64,000 nt of DNA from positions 1-64,000 of the forward strand of contig ADNK01003348.1 in NCBI GenBank assembly GCA_000320545.1, read 5' to 3'. The stretch comes from Bigelowiella natans CCMP2755. Taxonomy: Eukaryota > Cercozoa > Chlorarachniophyceae. Below the pieces are notes generated by a model. The model was given only the letters and a program-made list of their open reading frames with translations, was not told the origin of the DNA and searched no databases. The position numbers were made by a program, and so were the translations under genes. This document shows positions 39,340-52,027 of the stretch, one piece after another (the stretch's first letter is position 1; each line of letters begins with the position of its first letter).

Positions 39340-40713
39340 ATGGCTCCCCGTTCGCAAAAGAAGAGGGTGATATTTCTGCATCCCGACCTCGGACTTGGAG
39401 GAGCGGAAACTCTCATCGTGAAAGCGGCGCAGGCTTTGAAGGAGAAAGGGCACAATGTCACTATCTACACGTCTTACTACAACCCCGAGCGCTGTATCCA
39501 GGCGTCGAAGGAGCTCGACGTGCGCGTGGCAGGAGACTGGATTCCACGGAAGTTTCTCGGGCAATTCCATATCGTGTTCGCGCTGTTGAGGGCTTTCTGG
39601 CTGTCCCTCTTCGTGGCCTTTTGGCACAGCCCGGACGTCTGGATTACTGACCAGATTGCGGCGTACAATCTCGTCCTGTGGGCGCTCAGCTCAAAGCCGA
39701 TCGTGTTTTACTGCCACTTTCCTGACCAGCTCCTGACGCAGAGGAAGACGCTCTTGAAACGGTTATATCGATTACCTTTCGACCTCCTGGAGCAGTCTGG
39801 TACTGCGGCGGCAGATACCATACTAGTGAACTCAGCGTTTACTGCAAATGTATTTAAGGCCACGTTCCGATTCCTCGGAGGGCGACAACTCCAAATCCTT
39901 TATCCGTCCGTTAGCATTCCTACGCAGCACTCTTTGATGACGGCTGGAGCTTCAGTGGGAAAGGACCTAAAAGGGACTATCATATTCCTATCTATCAACA
40001 GGTTTGAACGCAAGAAAAACCTTGCTCTTGCAATACATGCTTTCTCCGAGTTTCTCAAACTTCTCGCTGCTGAGAGGGAGAGCAATGCCGGTTTGAAGGG
40101 CAATAAAACATCACATGAAATGGCTGATGAGAGGAAAACCGCACCGCCCGCAAAGCTCATTCTCGCAGGTGGATACGACGTAAGAGTGCAGGAAAACGTC
40201 GAGTATTTCGCTGAGTTGGAAAAGCTGGCCTATGAGGAGTATAAATTCAGTAAAAAACAGGTCGAATTTATCCGATCGTTCGAGGATGCCAAGAAAAGGG
40301 AGCTTCTGGTCAATGCATCTTGTGTGCTCTACACCCCCGAGAACGAGCATTTTGGAATTGTTCCGATTGAGGCCATGGCTCACGGCACACCGGTGATTGC
40401 GAGTGATAGCGGGGGGCCGAAGGAAAGCATTGAAAGCAATGTGACGGGATTCCTCTGTAAGCATGACTCTGTTTCTCAGTGGGCTAGGCGACTCCTTAGT
40501 TTTGCGGAGAATCAGAATGTCGCAAAGAAAATGGGGAGAGCAGGCAGGTCTAGGGTAGAGAAAATGTTCTCATTCAAGAGCTTCCAGAAACAGCTCCACG
40601 ACACAATCTTAGCTGCCAAGGCTAGAAGAGGGCTTCTTGCGCGGCTTATTCTCGGTTCAGTCTGTGTCGTTCTTGTCGGGATGCTGATACTTATGTGCTT
40701 CTCCGGAAATTAA
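39340..40713 (+). CDS. ALG2: Alpha-1,3/1,6-mannosyltransferase ALG2 (intronless)
   Basis: Single exon, 457 residues, starting MAPRSQKKRV. ALG2 adds the second and third mannoses to the dolichol-linked oligosaccharide on the cytosolic face of the ER. The N-terminus has the family hallmark FLHPDLGLGGAETL. The GT4 C-terminal domain has the donor-binding region EHFGIVPIEAMAHGTPVIA with its paired Glu residues, then DSGGPKE. The last 25 residues form a membrane anchor (LILGSVCVVLVGMLILMCF), as in fungal and animal ALG2. Length is slightly above the usual ~415-500 range midpoint, with a charged insert around residues 230-265. The ATG at 39340 is chosen because the frame upstream has no ATG. It is one of only two conserved genes here lacking introns. 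Confidence 0.95.
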   Translation: MAPRSQKKRVIFLHPDLGLGGAETLIVKAAQALKEKGHNVTIYTSYYNPERCIQASKELDVRVAGDWIPRKFLGQFHIVFALLRAFWLSLFVAFWHSPDVWITDQIAAYNLVLWALSSKPIVFYCHFPDQLLTQRKTLLKRLYRLPFDLLEQSGTAAADTILVNSAFTANVFKATFRFLGGRQLQILYPSVSIPTQHSLMTAGASVGKDLKGTIIFLSINRFERKKNLALAIHAFSEFLKLLAAERESNAGLKGNKTSHEMADERKTAPPAKLILAGGYDVRVQENVEYFAELEKLAYEEYKFSKKQVEFIRSFEDAKKRELLVNASCVLYTPENEHFGIVPIEAMAHGTPVIASDSGGPKESIESNVTGFLCKHDSVSQWARRLLSFAENQNVAKKMGRAGRSRVEKMFSFKSFQKQLHDTILAAKARRGLLARLILGSVCVVLVGMLILMCFSGN

Positions 40714-41950
40714 CGAATTCACAGCTTAGAGTGACAAAACGTGTAGACATAGCAGACATGCGGGAATCAATCATCATTGTCGGGACTAGGTAAGTAAGTA
40801 ATATTGCGTCACGCGCTGGAGTAGATAAGCATCGTGACAGCATCGTCACCCACTGATAGCGCCAGGATAGAAAAAGATGTTGGAAATGAATTGTAATTAA
40901 ATAGTTGTTAAGTACGTATGTACGTAGGTGCAGGCTGTGTGTAAACATGAATTTGATTTGCATTTAAACGCACACGAGTCAGCAGCAGCTAGCATATTTG
41001 CCGCCGGTGCGGATGAGTCGACATCGAACATGTCTATAATACAGTCGGTGAACTAAGACAGTTAATATAAGACAAGTGTTTTCTCTAGATCCACGAGCAC
41101 AAGCATTTTGAGTGGTAACATACGAGGAACGCAGTCATCGTTTGCACGTACGTGCAGTGTGTGCACTACCTATTCAACATTAGCGTTGTAGCCGCTGCAT
41201 TGCTAGTAGATGCTACATAAGGATGACCATTGAACAAATTTAATTGATTAATTACATCCGTCTTATACTATCTATATGTCTGCAGTTGGGAGTGCAATCT
41301 CAATGCGATACTACTGAAACAACACATTCATGCATCACTTGCTTGCAAAATTGCAGCAGTGTTGGCAGCAGTGCAACGCTCGGAAATCGTAATAGGGTTG
41401 TTGCTATGCGTTGGTGGATCTTTACTGCTAGCATCCAACATTGCAGCATGCAATGTGTTATCATGAGAATGGGCAATCTCGTTTTCATCACTCTGTAATC
41501 TGAATATGATTGTTATCATGTTCTTCCTGTTCGAAGGCAATACTGCCATCTTAATTTCTTTGACAAATATACTTATCTACACAACACTTTCCACCACGGC
41601 ACATCAACACGCACCGTAGCAGCATATCACTTGTGCTGAATGCTCAATCTACGTTTGGAGCAAAAAGGCATTTCGCGACAGCTTCTTTATATTTTCCTTC
41701 AGCTGCTTCTCCACGATAGCACTGACAGATATCAACACGATAACAAACAAAAATAACCTCTCATCATGCCATCATCATCGTAGGCATAGAGTTAGGCATT
41801 TGTGATAATTATGGTAGCATACGTGAGTTGCTTCGAAGCCGGCAAACCTGTCTCTTTCCGTATTATTTTCGTTATCTTTCCAAAGCGGAATGCAAAACAA
41901 AAGACGACGTAAGAAACACATGACACTTACACACACACACACACACATAC

Positions 41951-41989
<39 letters not shown>

Positions 41990-42097
41990 CTAAAAACTTA
42001 TATTTTTGTATCGTAGTTACTATGCCCCGACCCCCCACCCCTTTCCCTCTTCACGCTACACACGCAAACACACAGGAGCGTCACAACAATCGTCAAG
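40714..42097. other. Intergenic region between convergent ALG2 and zinc-finger gene
   Basis: No coding sequence is recognised. A compound (CA)n...(TA)n tract lies at 41930-41990. Confidence 0.5.
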
Positions 42098-44864
42098 CTA
42101 GCACCAGCTACCTACCACGCGAGTAGTTGCCCCTCCCCTCCTCGATATCTCCTCACGGCGTTTTGCGAACAATTCCCCCATTTTCCTCGTGATCACTATA
42201 TCTATGTCCTCCTTGCCTTCCTCGTCGAAATGAATATCATCGTCGTCGTCGTCGTCGTCGTCATCTTCTATCGTGCAGACAGCGGCTTTTCTCCCCTCCT
42301 TCTCCTCCCCCCCCCCATCTTCATCCTCGTCGTCTTCAAGAATTTCATCGTCGATGCTATCGCCATCGTCATCCTCGACCAACTCCCCTGCTCGACGGCG
42401 CAGATGATGCGGGGAGGGGGCATGACGCATGCGGTCGTACAGAGATCGCATGGAAGGGGGTGACGAGGGGGGGGAGACCGCTTCTTGCCTCAATGCGGAC
42501 TCGAGATCAGATTCTTCTTCGTCTCCCTTCTCATCGTCTCCACCCACGGCGTCATCGTCAATCCCATCATCGACATCATCCTCATCATCAAGCCAAATCA
42601 GGTCATCGTGAATAATGACGTCGTCGTCGTCTTTTTTGTCTTTTCCTCCTCGATCACTTGGTCCTTCCTTCTCCTTCTTCTTCTTCTTCTTCTCCCTCTT
42701 CGGTTTCGCCTTCCCAGCAGCCCCTAGCTCGTTCTTCCTGACGCCGTCTCTCACCGATGATGGCCCTTCGCGGTGTGATCTGTGCTCCTGACGCCCATCT
42801 TCCCCGACACGAACACTATCATCATCATCGTCGTCATCGTCATCAGCGTCGTCGTCGTCATCATCAAAAAACAATGACTCCTTGTTCTTTTTCAGGTCAA
42901 TGCGTTTGCTCTTTCTCGTTCGTTTTCTCGGCAGCGCACCGCCCTGTCTACCTCCCTTCGCCTCCTCCTCCGCCTCCTCCTCGTCGCTCTTGTTGATTCT
43001 GACCAACTTCTTCTTGGTACTGAGAAGAGGGCATTTCGAGTAGGCGTGAATAACGAGGCCATCGACGTCGCACCTGAAATAAATCACGTCAGGACAAGTC
43101 GGACATATTGAATCATTTCTTTGCAGTGGGGGACAAGGTATGTTTGTCAGTGTGCTAGAGGAAGAGAAACGGGGCGGGGGAGGACGCGTGGTTTTATTCG
43201 CGAATATCTTATGAAACTCCCCGCTCTCCAAATAACTGAAAGATATGCTTGCATGCCGCCCCACATCGCAAGAAAGGCCTGAGCAAGTGCGTGTTAGCTT
43301 ACGTTTCGAAGGGGAGGCTTTCGTCTACGTCCTCTATCTCTAGCGTATTTGGATCCTCCAAGAAGTAATACTTCCGTGCTCTTTTCTTTTTGCCGTTCTT
43401 ACCGCGACCACCATCTGTCCGGCGGGCCTTGTTGGTTTCGGCCCTGCTCTTCTGAGCTTTTCTCTCTATCCTCCCCCCCTTGCATGCCCTCCGGTGCGAG
43501 CGTATGGCCAAGATACTGTTAAAGTGCCTGCCGCACCCAGGGCAGACGAAGTCTTCTTTTGGGCCGGTATGCGATGAGGAAGGCGGGTGCGAGGAAGTGG
43601 CAGCAGAGGGCGAAGCCGAATCATCAGAGAGGTAAATGGAGGAGAGGGGGGAGGGGGGCGTCTGCTTCCCGGAAGAAGAGCGCATCTTCATCCTGTTGTT
43701 GCTGTTCGCTTTGTCATTCTCCACGAGCGTCGTTTCTTCTTCTGACGACAGGAAAAAGGAGGACATGTTGGAAGAGGAGACGGTGATGACGGACGGGTCG
43801 GGAGAGGGCGAGGTAGAGCGCAAAGCCGAGGAGGGGGGGGAGGAAGGGAAGAGCGGTTCCGCTGGGGGGGGTATCGTCTTTCTGGTAGGTTGCATCCTCT
43901 TCTTGCACTCTTCCATCTTCATCCTGCGGTTGTTCGACCCGCCCTTCTCCATCATCGCCGTCGCTGTTTTCGCCTCTGATTTCGAGGCTACTACTGCCTT
44001 CGGCCTGTCTCTGTTGTCATCATCCTGTTCTGTGATATCTATCACGAGTCTACTACTGCCGCTGCTCTGAAAACCTGCTGTCCCCCCCTGTACCGTGGTC
44101 CTTTTGACAACGGTTTTTGGTACTTCTGATTCTCGATTCGTATCCTGTTGTAGTCTTTCCTTTGCTGAGGATGAGCGGGTCTTCCTCGACAATTGATGTC
44201 TCTCTTTCAAAACTAGATTCTCATCCTTTTTTGCATGCATTTCTGTTATTGTCCTTTGCTGCCATCTTTTACTGATGTTCTCCTTCTTACCCGTCGTTGT
44301 TGTTGCTGCTGCTACTGCTGCCGTTTTCCTCTTTTTGGTCTTACCCGCCATTTCAAACTTATTCCTATCGGTAGGGTTTTGCTGCAGGTGACCCTTCTTG
44401 TGACGAACTATCTTCCGAGATCTTTCGTGTAATCTTTTACTAATGTTCCCTTCCTTTCCCGTCGTTGTTGCTGCCGCCGTTTTCCTCTTTTTGGCCTTCG
44501 TTGCCAATTCGAACGTTTTCTCATCGTCAGGATTTTGCTGCAGGCGACCCTTGCGACGAAATTCCTTCCGAGATTTTTCCAGAACCATGTTTAAAACAAA
44601 TCTGAAGATAAAAAAAACAAAAAGGGGGATGGAGGTTATCAGTGATGGGTTGAAGGGAATGGCGATTGGTGACGGGTTAATATTCTCGTCGAGTTTCTCC
44701 ATCAAGGTTCATATCCAAGGAACTTACTCATCCTTGAAGTGGGTCACTTTGCGCCTCATCCTCTTCCTACTCTGCTTCTCCTCCAATTTATCGTTATTTA
44801 TGTCTAACATCCTCAGGCATTTGGGCGTAACTTCCCTCTTTCTGTGAAGCTTCCTTCGTGACAT
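42098..44864 (-). CDS. Zinc-finger protein with basic N-terminus and long acidic C-terminus (probably nuclear)
   Basis: Three exons in phase: 44864-44728 (MSRRKLHRKREVTPK), 44601-43303, 43073-42098; 803 residues. The basic N-terminal third contains an internal duplication of about 45 residues, each copy with LQQNP, KKRKTAA and NISKR words. A zinc finger lies near residue 400 (CPGCGRHF ... HRRAC, CxxC-x12-H-x4-C type). A second Cys/His-rich piece spans the last junction (CDVDGLVIHAYSKC). The C-terminal third is dominated by Asp/Glu and Lys blocks. This suggests a nuclear chromatin- or RNA-associated protein; no specific family is recognised. A good donor (GTAGGT) sits just before the stop, so a further 3' exon is possible. 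Confidence 0.75.
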
Positions 44865-45348
44865 CCCCGCTTCTTCTGGCACTGAAGAAACACGGTGCTA
44901 ATAGTCCTCAAAGCAATCGTTAGGAGCGATCCTCTTCCTCTAAGAGCTCCCGCGCCCCTGGATGGCGCGCGACTGCAATGCAGAATGTAAATAACGCTGA
45001 CCGATGATAAATTGAAGACATAATTCCTACGCGACATCAAATATTTGATGTCGCAACAAAAAATAGTACATTTCGCCCAATTCCTTGTCTCTTTGAGATG
45101 CGACGGCTACTGTTTTGCATAGATGAGTGGGGTTTTTTTAGTACGACATACAGAAAATTCTCGGGGAATTAAAATGGCTCGGGCATATTAACACACAGTC
45201 TCAGAACGTTCCTCCTCCTCCCTTCCATTTTCCATCCACCACAGAAGGAACACCACCCTTGGAACTCGAAGAATAGAGGGGAAAGCGAGTGAAAAAGGAA
45301 AGACAAACCGGGTGGAAACATTCTAGTGAAAAATTCAATAGTAAAGCA
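44865..45348. promoter_or_regulatory. Divergent promoter region, zinc-finger gene / eIF6
   Basis: There are 484 bp between divergent start codons. No specific element is recognised. Confidence 0.4.
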
Positions 45349-46086
45349 ATGGCAACCCGTGCTTCATTCGAAAATAGCAACGAGATTGGCGTCTTCGCCA
45401 AGCTGACCAACTCATATTGCCTCGTCGGCACTGGAGGCTCTCAAAACTTCTACAGCACGTTTCAGTCGGAGCTTGGAGATCACATTCCGGTAATCCATGC
45501 TTCAATTGGTGGTATGAGAATAGTCGGCAGAATGGTAGTAGGAAATAAGAATGGCCTCCTGGTCCCCTCAACAACGAGAGAAAATGAGCTAAAGCACCTA
45601 AGGAACTCGCTTCCTGACAAAGTCAAAGTCCAACGAATAGAAGAAAAGCTTTCTGCTCTAGGAAACTGTGTCGTGGCCAACGACCATGTTGCCCTCGTGC
45701 ATCCTGACATTGACCAGAACACAGAGGAGCTCATCGCCGACGTGCTGGGGGTGGAGGTATTCCGCCAGGCTATCGCCAAAAACACGCTAGTTGGAAGCTA
45801 CTGCGCTCTAAGCAATCAGGGATGCCTCGTCCACCCGAAGACAACCGTGCCAGAGCAGAAGGAAATTTCATCGTTGTTGCAAGTCCCGGTGTGCGCAGGG
45901 ACTGTCAACAGGGGTAGCAATGTCATAGGGGCAGGGTTGGTAGTAAACGACTGGACTGCGTTCTCTGGAATGGACACGACTTCGACGGAGCTCTCTGTGA
46001 TTGAAAATATATTTAATCTCCAGGATAAGGAGCAGGAGAAGATGGTCAAGGACATGCAAAGTTCCCTCATCGAAGACCTACTCTAA
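45349..46086 (+). CDS. EIF6: Eukaryotic translation initiation factor 6 (intronless)
   Basis: Single exon, 245 residues, the normal length. eIF6 binds the 60S subunit, is needed for its biogenesis, and keeps it from joining 40S until released. The family's five-fold pseudo-symmetric repeats are evident: [19 protein letters not shown] at the start, [41 protein letters not shown], and [18 protein letters not shown] near the end. The ATG at 45349 gives the conserved MATRASFEN start; upstream in-frame codons are not conserved. Confidence 0.97.
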   Translation: MATRASFENSNEIGVFAKLTNSYCLVGTGGSQNFYSTFQSELGDHIPVIHASIGGMRIVGRMVVGNKNGLLVPSTTRENELKHLRNSLPDKVKVQRIEEKLSALGNCVVANDHVALVHPDIDQNTEELIADVLGVEVFRQAIAKNTLVGSYCALSNQGCLVHPKTTVPEQKEISSLLQVPVCAGTVNRGSNVIGAGLVVNDWTAFSGMDTTSTELSVIENIFNLQDKEQEKMVKDMQSSLIEDLL

Positions 46087-46750
46087 TAATGCTAATATTG
46101 GCCATGACTTCGATTTAGATTGAAGGGCAGGTTCGAAAATGAAGGAGGCCCACCTAGGTGTGGCCCGTTTGTCTAGCATGTAGCATTGATTTATTGCGTA
46201 TGGCAGTATATTCTACGTTACGTCATTACATGTTTACATTTCCGTATTATTTGTGACTCATATTTTGCATGCAAAGCAACAGTACTGTACCCTGACTCCT
46301 TCCATGCAAAGCGATGTTACGCTCGCCATACTAACTAGCTAGTATAGCTGATATACTGATGTCGCGCACACATATAGCGCACAGCCCATTGTTCATTGAA
46401 ATGATTTTTGAAGCGACTAGCTGCACATGCATCTAGCTAGCTAGATATATGTCAAATATATAGCTTGGCTTATATAGATGTAAAGCACACCACGATCTGG
46501 TCAGTAGGAGATGTGTGTTGAACAATTGGGAACTAGTCGTAGACATATGCGCACGCACTTATGCAATGATAATTTTATGACCACATTAGCTAGTTAGTCT
46601 ATGGCTTATCGCAAAATGATGTTTAAATACCCATCCATACACAAGCATGGTAATGGAACAAGCAATAAGCTAGTAAGGCTCTAACTTATCGAAGCAGCAC
46701 GGCAATCTATATCTACATAGTCATCTCTCCGCTATGATTTTTCATGTTAT
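46087..46750. other. Intergenic region between convergent eIF6 and kinase genes
   Basis: AT-rich sequence with many CTAG words (for example CTAGCTAGCTAG near 46434). No coding sequence is seen. Confidence 0.5.
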
Positions 46751-48420
46751 TTATCGCCTCGCACACAAGCTCTGGCTCAAATGCAGGAATACCTTCCTAA
46801 ACTCAGTCCAGGGTCCGCGTAACCGCCGCACCAACGCAACACTCGCCATCGACCTTCTCGTCGATGCAGCGCTGCTGCTCTCATGCACTTGGTTGCTACC
46901 GGTGTTATTGCTGTCTCCACCTTTACTGTGATTAGCTATAGCCGCTCCCTTGCCTCGTTCTTCCATCTTGCTAACGGCGGAGGATGGTTTTGGTGGCAGA
47001 GTCGCAACTGCTGCCCTCGCTGCTGGGCCGTCATCATCTCCGTCACCACCATCCTCATCATCAAGGTAAACTTCGATGGCAAGAACCATGTCGGCGTTGC
47101 CTCCGGAAACAGGCAGCCGTACCTCGAGTCGATATCCTTCTCTGCTGTACCGCACACCCGAACCCATTCGCACTAACACCTCCAGCACACGCCCGAGCAA
47201 CATCTGAGGGCTGCACGGTAACTTCATGCGCGTGTAGCACCGCACTGCTACATCGCGATAAGAAGGGGGGGCGGGGAGGGACTTCGAATCCAGGCTGGAA
47301 CTTATCTTTCTCTTGACTGACGTAGGGGAGAGGCTGCTGCTTCTTCTCCTCAGGGAACGCATGCGCGTGGTAGTCCTACTATTCGCAGAGGAGACGTCGT
47401 CTTCCGTGCTGAAATAGATGCGGTAATTTCAAATTCCAACTCAGTTTCTGGCAAGCTTTTGTGTGTGCGAGGGTTAGGGGGGAAGGGGGGGGGGGGGGAG
47501 GATCTCTTATGGATTTGATTCTTTTCGCCATTCAATTTTGACTGCTTGCTTTTTGCCGACTACTACCTTTTCTCTTCGAACGATTCTATCTTCTTCCGCT
47601 CGCTCTCCTGCTCACTGTCGACGATGGTTTTCTTCTGGCTCAGCCTTTTTTTCAGTGCCTCAGCACTCAACGTCTTTCCCTCTGTTAACCACTTTGCTCT
47701 GTCAATAATGATTTTAAGTGAAAGGAAAAGAAGGAGGAGAAGGAGCAGAACAAACAGCACTAGCCTCAACATTTGAAAATAACCGTGGTAGAGACGCACT
47801 CCAATAAAAAAACTTATTTTGAAAAATGATAAAAAATACAAAATGGGTGAACGCAACACAGAGTGTACTTGTGCAATAATCAATAATCAAAATTATAAAA
47901 TTGCTGCTCTTTGGTTTTATATCTGCAGCAAAAGTAATACAGCCGATCGGCTCAAAGCATGCACAAGAAAGGGAAAACCGGGGACGACGGCGACGACGGC
48001 GACTACAACTACTTCTCAATCGCTGGCATTTTCCAGCGCTTTGAAGACCCGACGCTCAGCATGCCCTCGATTATCTCTTAGGAAGATTGGGTGATACAAG
48101 CAGAAATAAAGAAGAAGAACACAGCAAGTCAGCTGACAGAAGATTACTGCAAAACTAGTCTTTACGAACGATGAAGACGCAAACGTAAGATTGGTGTATA
48201 GCGTGTAATCTTAAAGGGTTTGACTACAACAAAGAAGCTTCCAATCATAAGCAGCAATCGTAATCGGACTGCATTGCTACGACACAGCAACGCTTTGGGA
48301 TGATGTTTCTCATATTCTTCACTTTGCCATTATGAAATAAATTCTTGCTGTTCGTTGCATTTCACATGCTCCTTTGTCGTTTTGACCATTGATATTACTT
48401 CTACTCTCATCAGCATGAAT

Positions 48421-48458
<38 letters not shown>

Positions 48459-48965
48459 TGTACCCTTAAACTCAGGATCAAACGGGCGGTTCTGAGTTTC
48501 ATGCGCCTTCCAGAACAGGGAAAACTTGCCCGCCTGGAGCTGCCGAAACCACCAGTCTCTCTTCCCGGGCTCTTGATACCTACCCAGACCGACGTTACAT
48601 TCATCCGTTGAGCAGAGTCAGTATGTATTCATAATACAACTCCTTGTTCGTATAGTCGGAAAATCGCTAGCACGCATTTAGGTAATATGGACATATGATA
48701 AATACATACGCACGCATACATATATAGAAACAACGCATACAGGGTATCAAAAGCAGATATGGGAGCGTGTGCCCCTCCCTCCTCGTTCCCCTCCCATCAA
48801 CCCTAAATTTGCACTCTTTCGTACACTACAAAAGGCTTACGGCGGACATCCTGTGCTCATTATAAAGAGAATCACCCCGCACGACCAAATATCACAAGCC
48901 TATACGAATAGCAATGCAGCAGCAGCCAAAAAGCATTCAGCCAAGCAGCGTGATAACATTAACAC

Positions 48966-49056
<91 letters not shown>

Positions 49057-50000
49057 GCCCCCCCTCCTCACCTTGTCATAGCCGTCGCCCTTATCATCGC
49101 TGCTCTGCACAGACATGAAGACCTCCGGGGCCATATACGCCCTCGTCCCGGTGTAGGTGTGCATCATATCCTGCGCCGTGGAGGCGAAGCCAAAGTCAGC
49201 GAGTTTGAGCTGGAAGTTGGCGTCGAGGAGGAGGTTGTCCGGCTTCAGGTCTCTATGCACTATCCCTGCGTCATGGCACGCCCTCACCCCCGACATCAGC
49301 TGCGAGAAGTACGTCCGAGCGACTTCGTGGGAAAATGACTGCGTGGGGGGAGAGGATCGTCAAATTTCGGCTTACTATGCTAAAATATTTGTCTTACGTT
49401 TAAAATTTCAACTACAATTTTACGACAAGTGTTTTACGACAAGGAGCGAGGGTGGGGCATCTTTGTGCAGACTTATCCGCTATCAGCAAACGCAACCACA
49501 CATTACTACGACTTACCCCAGTGTAAAGCAGATAGTCCAAAAGTTCACCATTGGGCGCAAGCTCCAGGGCAATGTATGGTGCTGGCTCTCCGTCCTCAAG
49601 CTGCGCTTCCATGTTGGATGCGATGAGCTTCAAGACGTGCGGGTGTTTTACCTTCTTCAGCGCTGTGATCTCGGATTTCTGCGTGTTATCAGGTTGTGTG
49701 TACGAGATGCGGGAACTCGGAACAACTTAAATAAATGCGTACTCGATATCTTATTGCGCCCTGTCCATCTCCCTCTTTCTCTCTCCCTCAACCCGTGCTC
49801 CACCTCGTTATGTGTGAGATTACCAGCGCACGTTGCAGTCTCTGGCTTTGCTTTATGCGGCTTTTATTCAGAATCTTGAGGGCTACCAGCTCCCCTGAGG
49901 AAGAATGAGTACCGAGGACGACCTTAGAGGTCAGACCTCGACCCAGTGTCATTCCAAGGATGTAGTCGTCCAGCCGCTCCTCCTTCTTTGAAGTGGCCAT
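46751..50000 (-). CDS. Ser/Thr protein kinase of the CAMKL type with C-terminal KA1 domain
   Basis: Eight exons, all in phase: 50000-49824, 49678-49517, 49338-49072, 48899-48841, 48579-48464, 48076-48013, 47698-47567, 47408-46751; 544 residues. Kinase domain from about residue 13: Gly loop LGRGLTSKVVLG, Lys42 in VALKIL, HRDLKPDN at about 141, DFG at about 161, MAPEV, DIWSCGVILF, and a DWWF ... FWKAH segment common in protist CAMK-like kinases. The C-terminal ~180 residues resemble KA1: VRCYTRMKLPCSP, a strand with VRLP and AIEVYLDDE, then VRRLRGPWTEFRKVFLHL. A long charged insert separates the KA1 halves. KA1 domains of MARK/AMPK/CHK1 relatives bind acidic lipids or the kinase domain. It is an active kinase by its motifs; the exact subfamily is uncertain. 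Confidence 0.92.
48966..49056. repeat. (CT)n followed by (CA)n in a kinase intron
   Basis: A CT run, a short ATCTCAAA break, then a CA run ending just downstream of the exon ending at 49072. Confidence 0.95.
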
Positions 50001-50750
50001 TGTTCCCCACTCCAGCCTTCTGCCAAATCTCTACCGAGCTGCTTTCTTTCCTGTACTCAAATCTTCTCCTTCCCGGCTTCTTCAAATCGAGAACTATCTA
50101 TTTATCTCTGTGGATGCAGTGTTTTCCCCTCACCGGGTGCGAGAAGAAGTCAGGTGGGCGGAGGGTCGGAGCACTTCCGATGGGAATTCTGCCGAGGACC
50201 GTTCCTGATTAAGTGATTTAGTCGTAAATGTGTTGTCGCTATGTCAAAAACCCCTCGATGTTCCAAGTTTTCTTCTTCGTCTAATTCGTTCCTCTCGCCT
50301 GCAGTAGTAAGTCGTAGTTGCACCGGTGTTTCCCCCAACAAGAACAACAACAAAAACAACAAAAACAACAATGAAATAACCGAAAGAAGCTTCGGCAGGT
50401 CGGCGCTTTTCTCCAGGAGATACACCCTACAGTTGTGTTCCGAACAAAGAAGAGGACCCATTTCTTTTGTTGGGAGCCGGGCGAAGGCATGAAGAGGAAT
50501 GCGACATGATTTAATACAATGTCGCTCATTTATAACCGCATGCAAACGTGGACTCGGCTCTCTATTATTGGCAGGACAACATTTGAACTGAGAACAGCAT
50601 AAAGGAGAAAAAGAAACAAAGGGACGACGAGGCTGCCCACAGGTAGCCGTTCTGTTGGTTGCCCCCTCCCTTCCACCCCCCGCCTACTGAAGGGAAGAGG
50701 GTAGTAGGATTGTTTTGCCATTCGTTGAGAATAAATCGTGAACAGTGTTG
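50001..50750. promoter_or_regulatory. Divergent promoter region, kinase / threonine dehydratase
   Basis: This lies between the kinase start (50000, minus) and the first candidate start of the dehydratase (50751 or 50799, plus). An 83-codon frame at 50241-50492 is Asn/Ser-rich and has no homology I can see; I treat it as non-coding or UTR. Confidence 0.4.
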
Positions 50751-50798
50751 ATGGGAGTTTTTTCCGTTCCCCGTTCCCAACGGAATTTAGGAAAAAAA

Positions 50799-51993
50799 AT
50801 GTTGTTAAGAAGATCGCTTTTCCGGGGGCCTTTGCCATTGCTGAAGCGGGCCCGAGTCCTGTCAAAATCCTTCTCTTCGGCTCTCCCAGCCACGGAAGGA
50901 AAGAAAAAGTCGAAGGGAACCGACACTACAGTCGCTGGAACCGGATTTAGAAGGTATTTGTGTGCTGATCTACGTGTTGTTCTCATCGATATAATACCCG
51001 TTTGCCTGTGCTAGCTCGGCGGCGAAGGAGGTGAACTTGGAGCCCGTGGACGTTGCCTTCGATGAAATTGCAAGTGCCTATCATCGTATCCGTGGGGATA
51101 TTCTCCGGTATGGGGCGGGGGGCTTGCGATTTCGGGGATCGGTGATGAAGTCGACAATGTGATAATAATGGTGACTATGATAATCAGTACTACCTGTGAT
51201 CGGTCCCACCATCTGAGTAAAGCACTCGGAATGGATCTCTACGTAAAGCGTGAGTATCAACACGAAAGTGGCTCCTTTAAGGTACCAATTCGGAAATGGG
51301 AGGGGGGGATAAGAGAAAGAAGCATCGGTATTTGAGTCTCATATGCGAGCCTGTCCTTCACCTCTATGTCCCCCCCTCTCCTACTGGCTTTTCGTCGCTT
51401 TCTTGTAGCAATTGGGTTTTCGTCTACTCTAAATCCTGAGAAGCATTCAAGTTTGACATGTGAATGCTCTATGTGAAGGAGCGCGGAGCGTGCAACGCCT
51501 TGCATCGTCTTTCGGATGAGCAGAAAAAGAGAGGGGTGATAGCCGCCAGTGCAGGCAACCATGCACTGGCTCTCGCGCGCCATGGGAAGAGGATGGGCAT
51601 CCCTGTCACTGTCGTCATGCCGACGGTTCGCATCTTAATTATGATAATAATTATTATTATTATTATTATTATTATTACTCTCCTTCTTTTGGGAAATTCG
51701 ATCGAAGCTACAAGTACTCGCACCTACGGGGTATGGGGCAGGGGCCGACACTTATACGTCCGAATTCGCTTTCATCGATGTTAACGGATGTGCGTGGTTG
51801 TCGTGTCGGCACACACATACACACACGCGCGCGCGAGGACACCCACGCATCCAGCGAAACATCCGCATATATTTAACGTGTACAAATAAATCCATTTTAC
51901 TTGTAATAGGTGGCTCCAATGACAAAGGTGATGAATTGTCGTGAGTACGGTGCGAAGGTGATGTGATTACACATTAAAATACAAAAACACACG

Positions 51994-52027
<34 letters not shown>

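Noticed and set aside
42230-44847. Several plus-strand open frames over the zinc-finger gene
   Set aside because: They are mirror frames of the Asp/Lys-rich minus-strand exons, without splice-phase support of their own.
50241-50492. 83-codon Asn/Ser-rich frame upstream of the dehydratase
   Set aside because: No homology and no phase-consistent link to the first dehydratase exon; more likely 5' flank or UTR.
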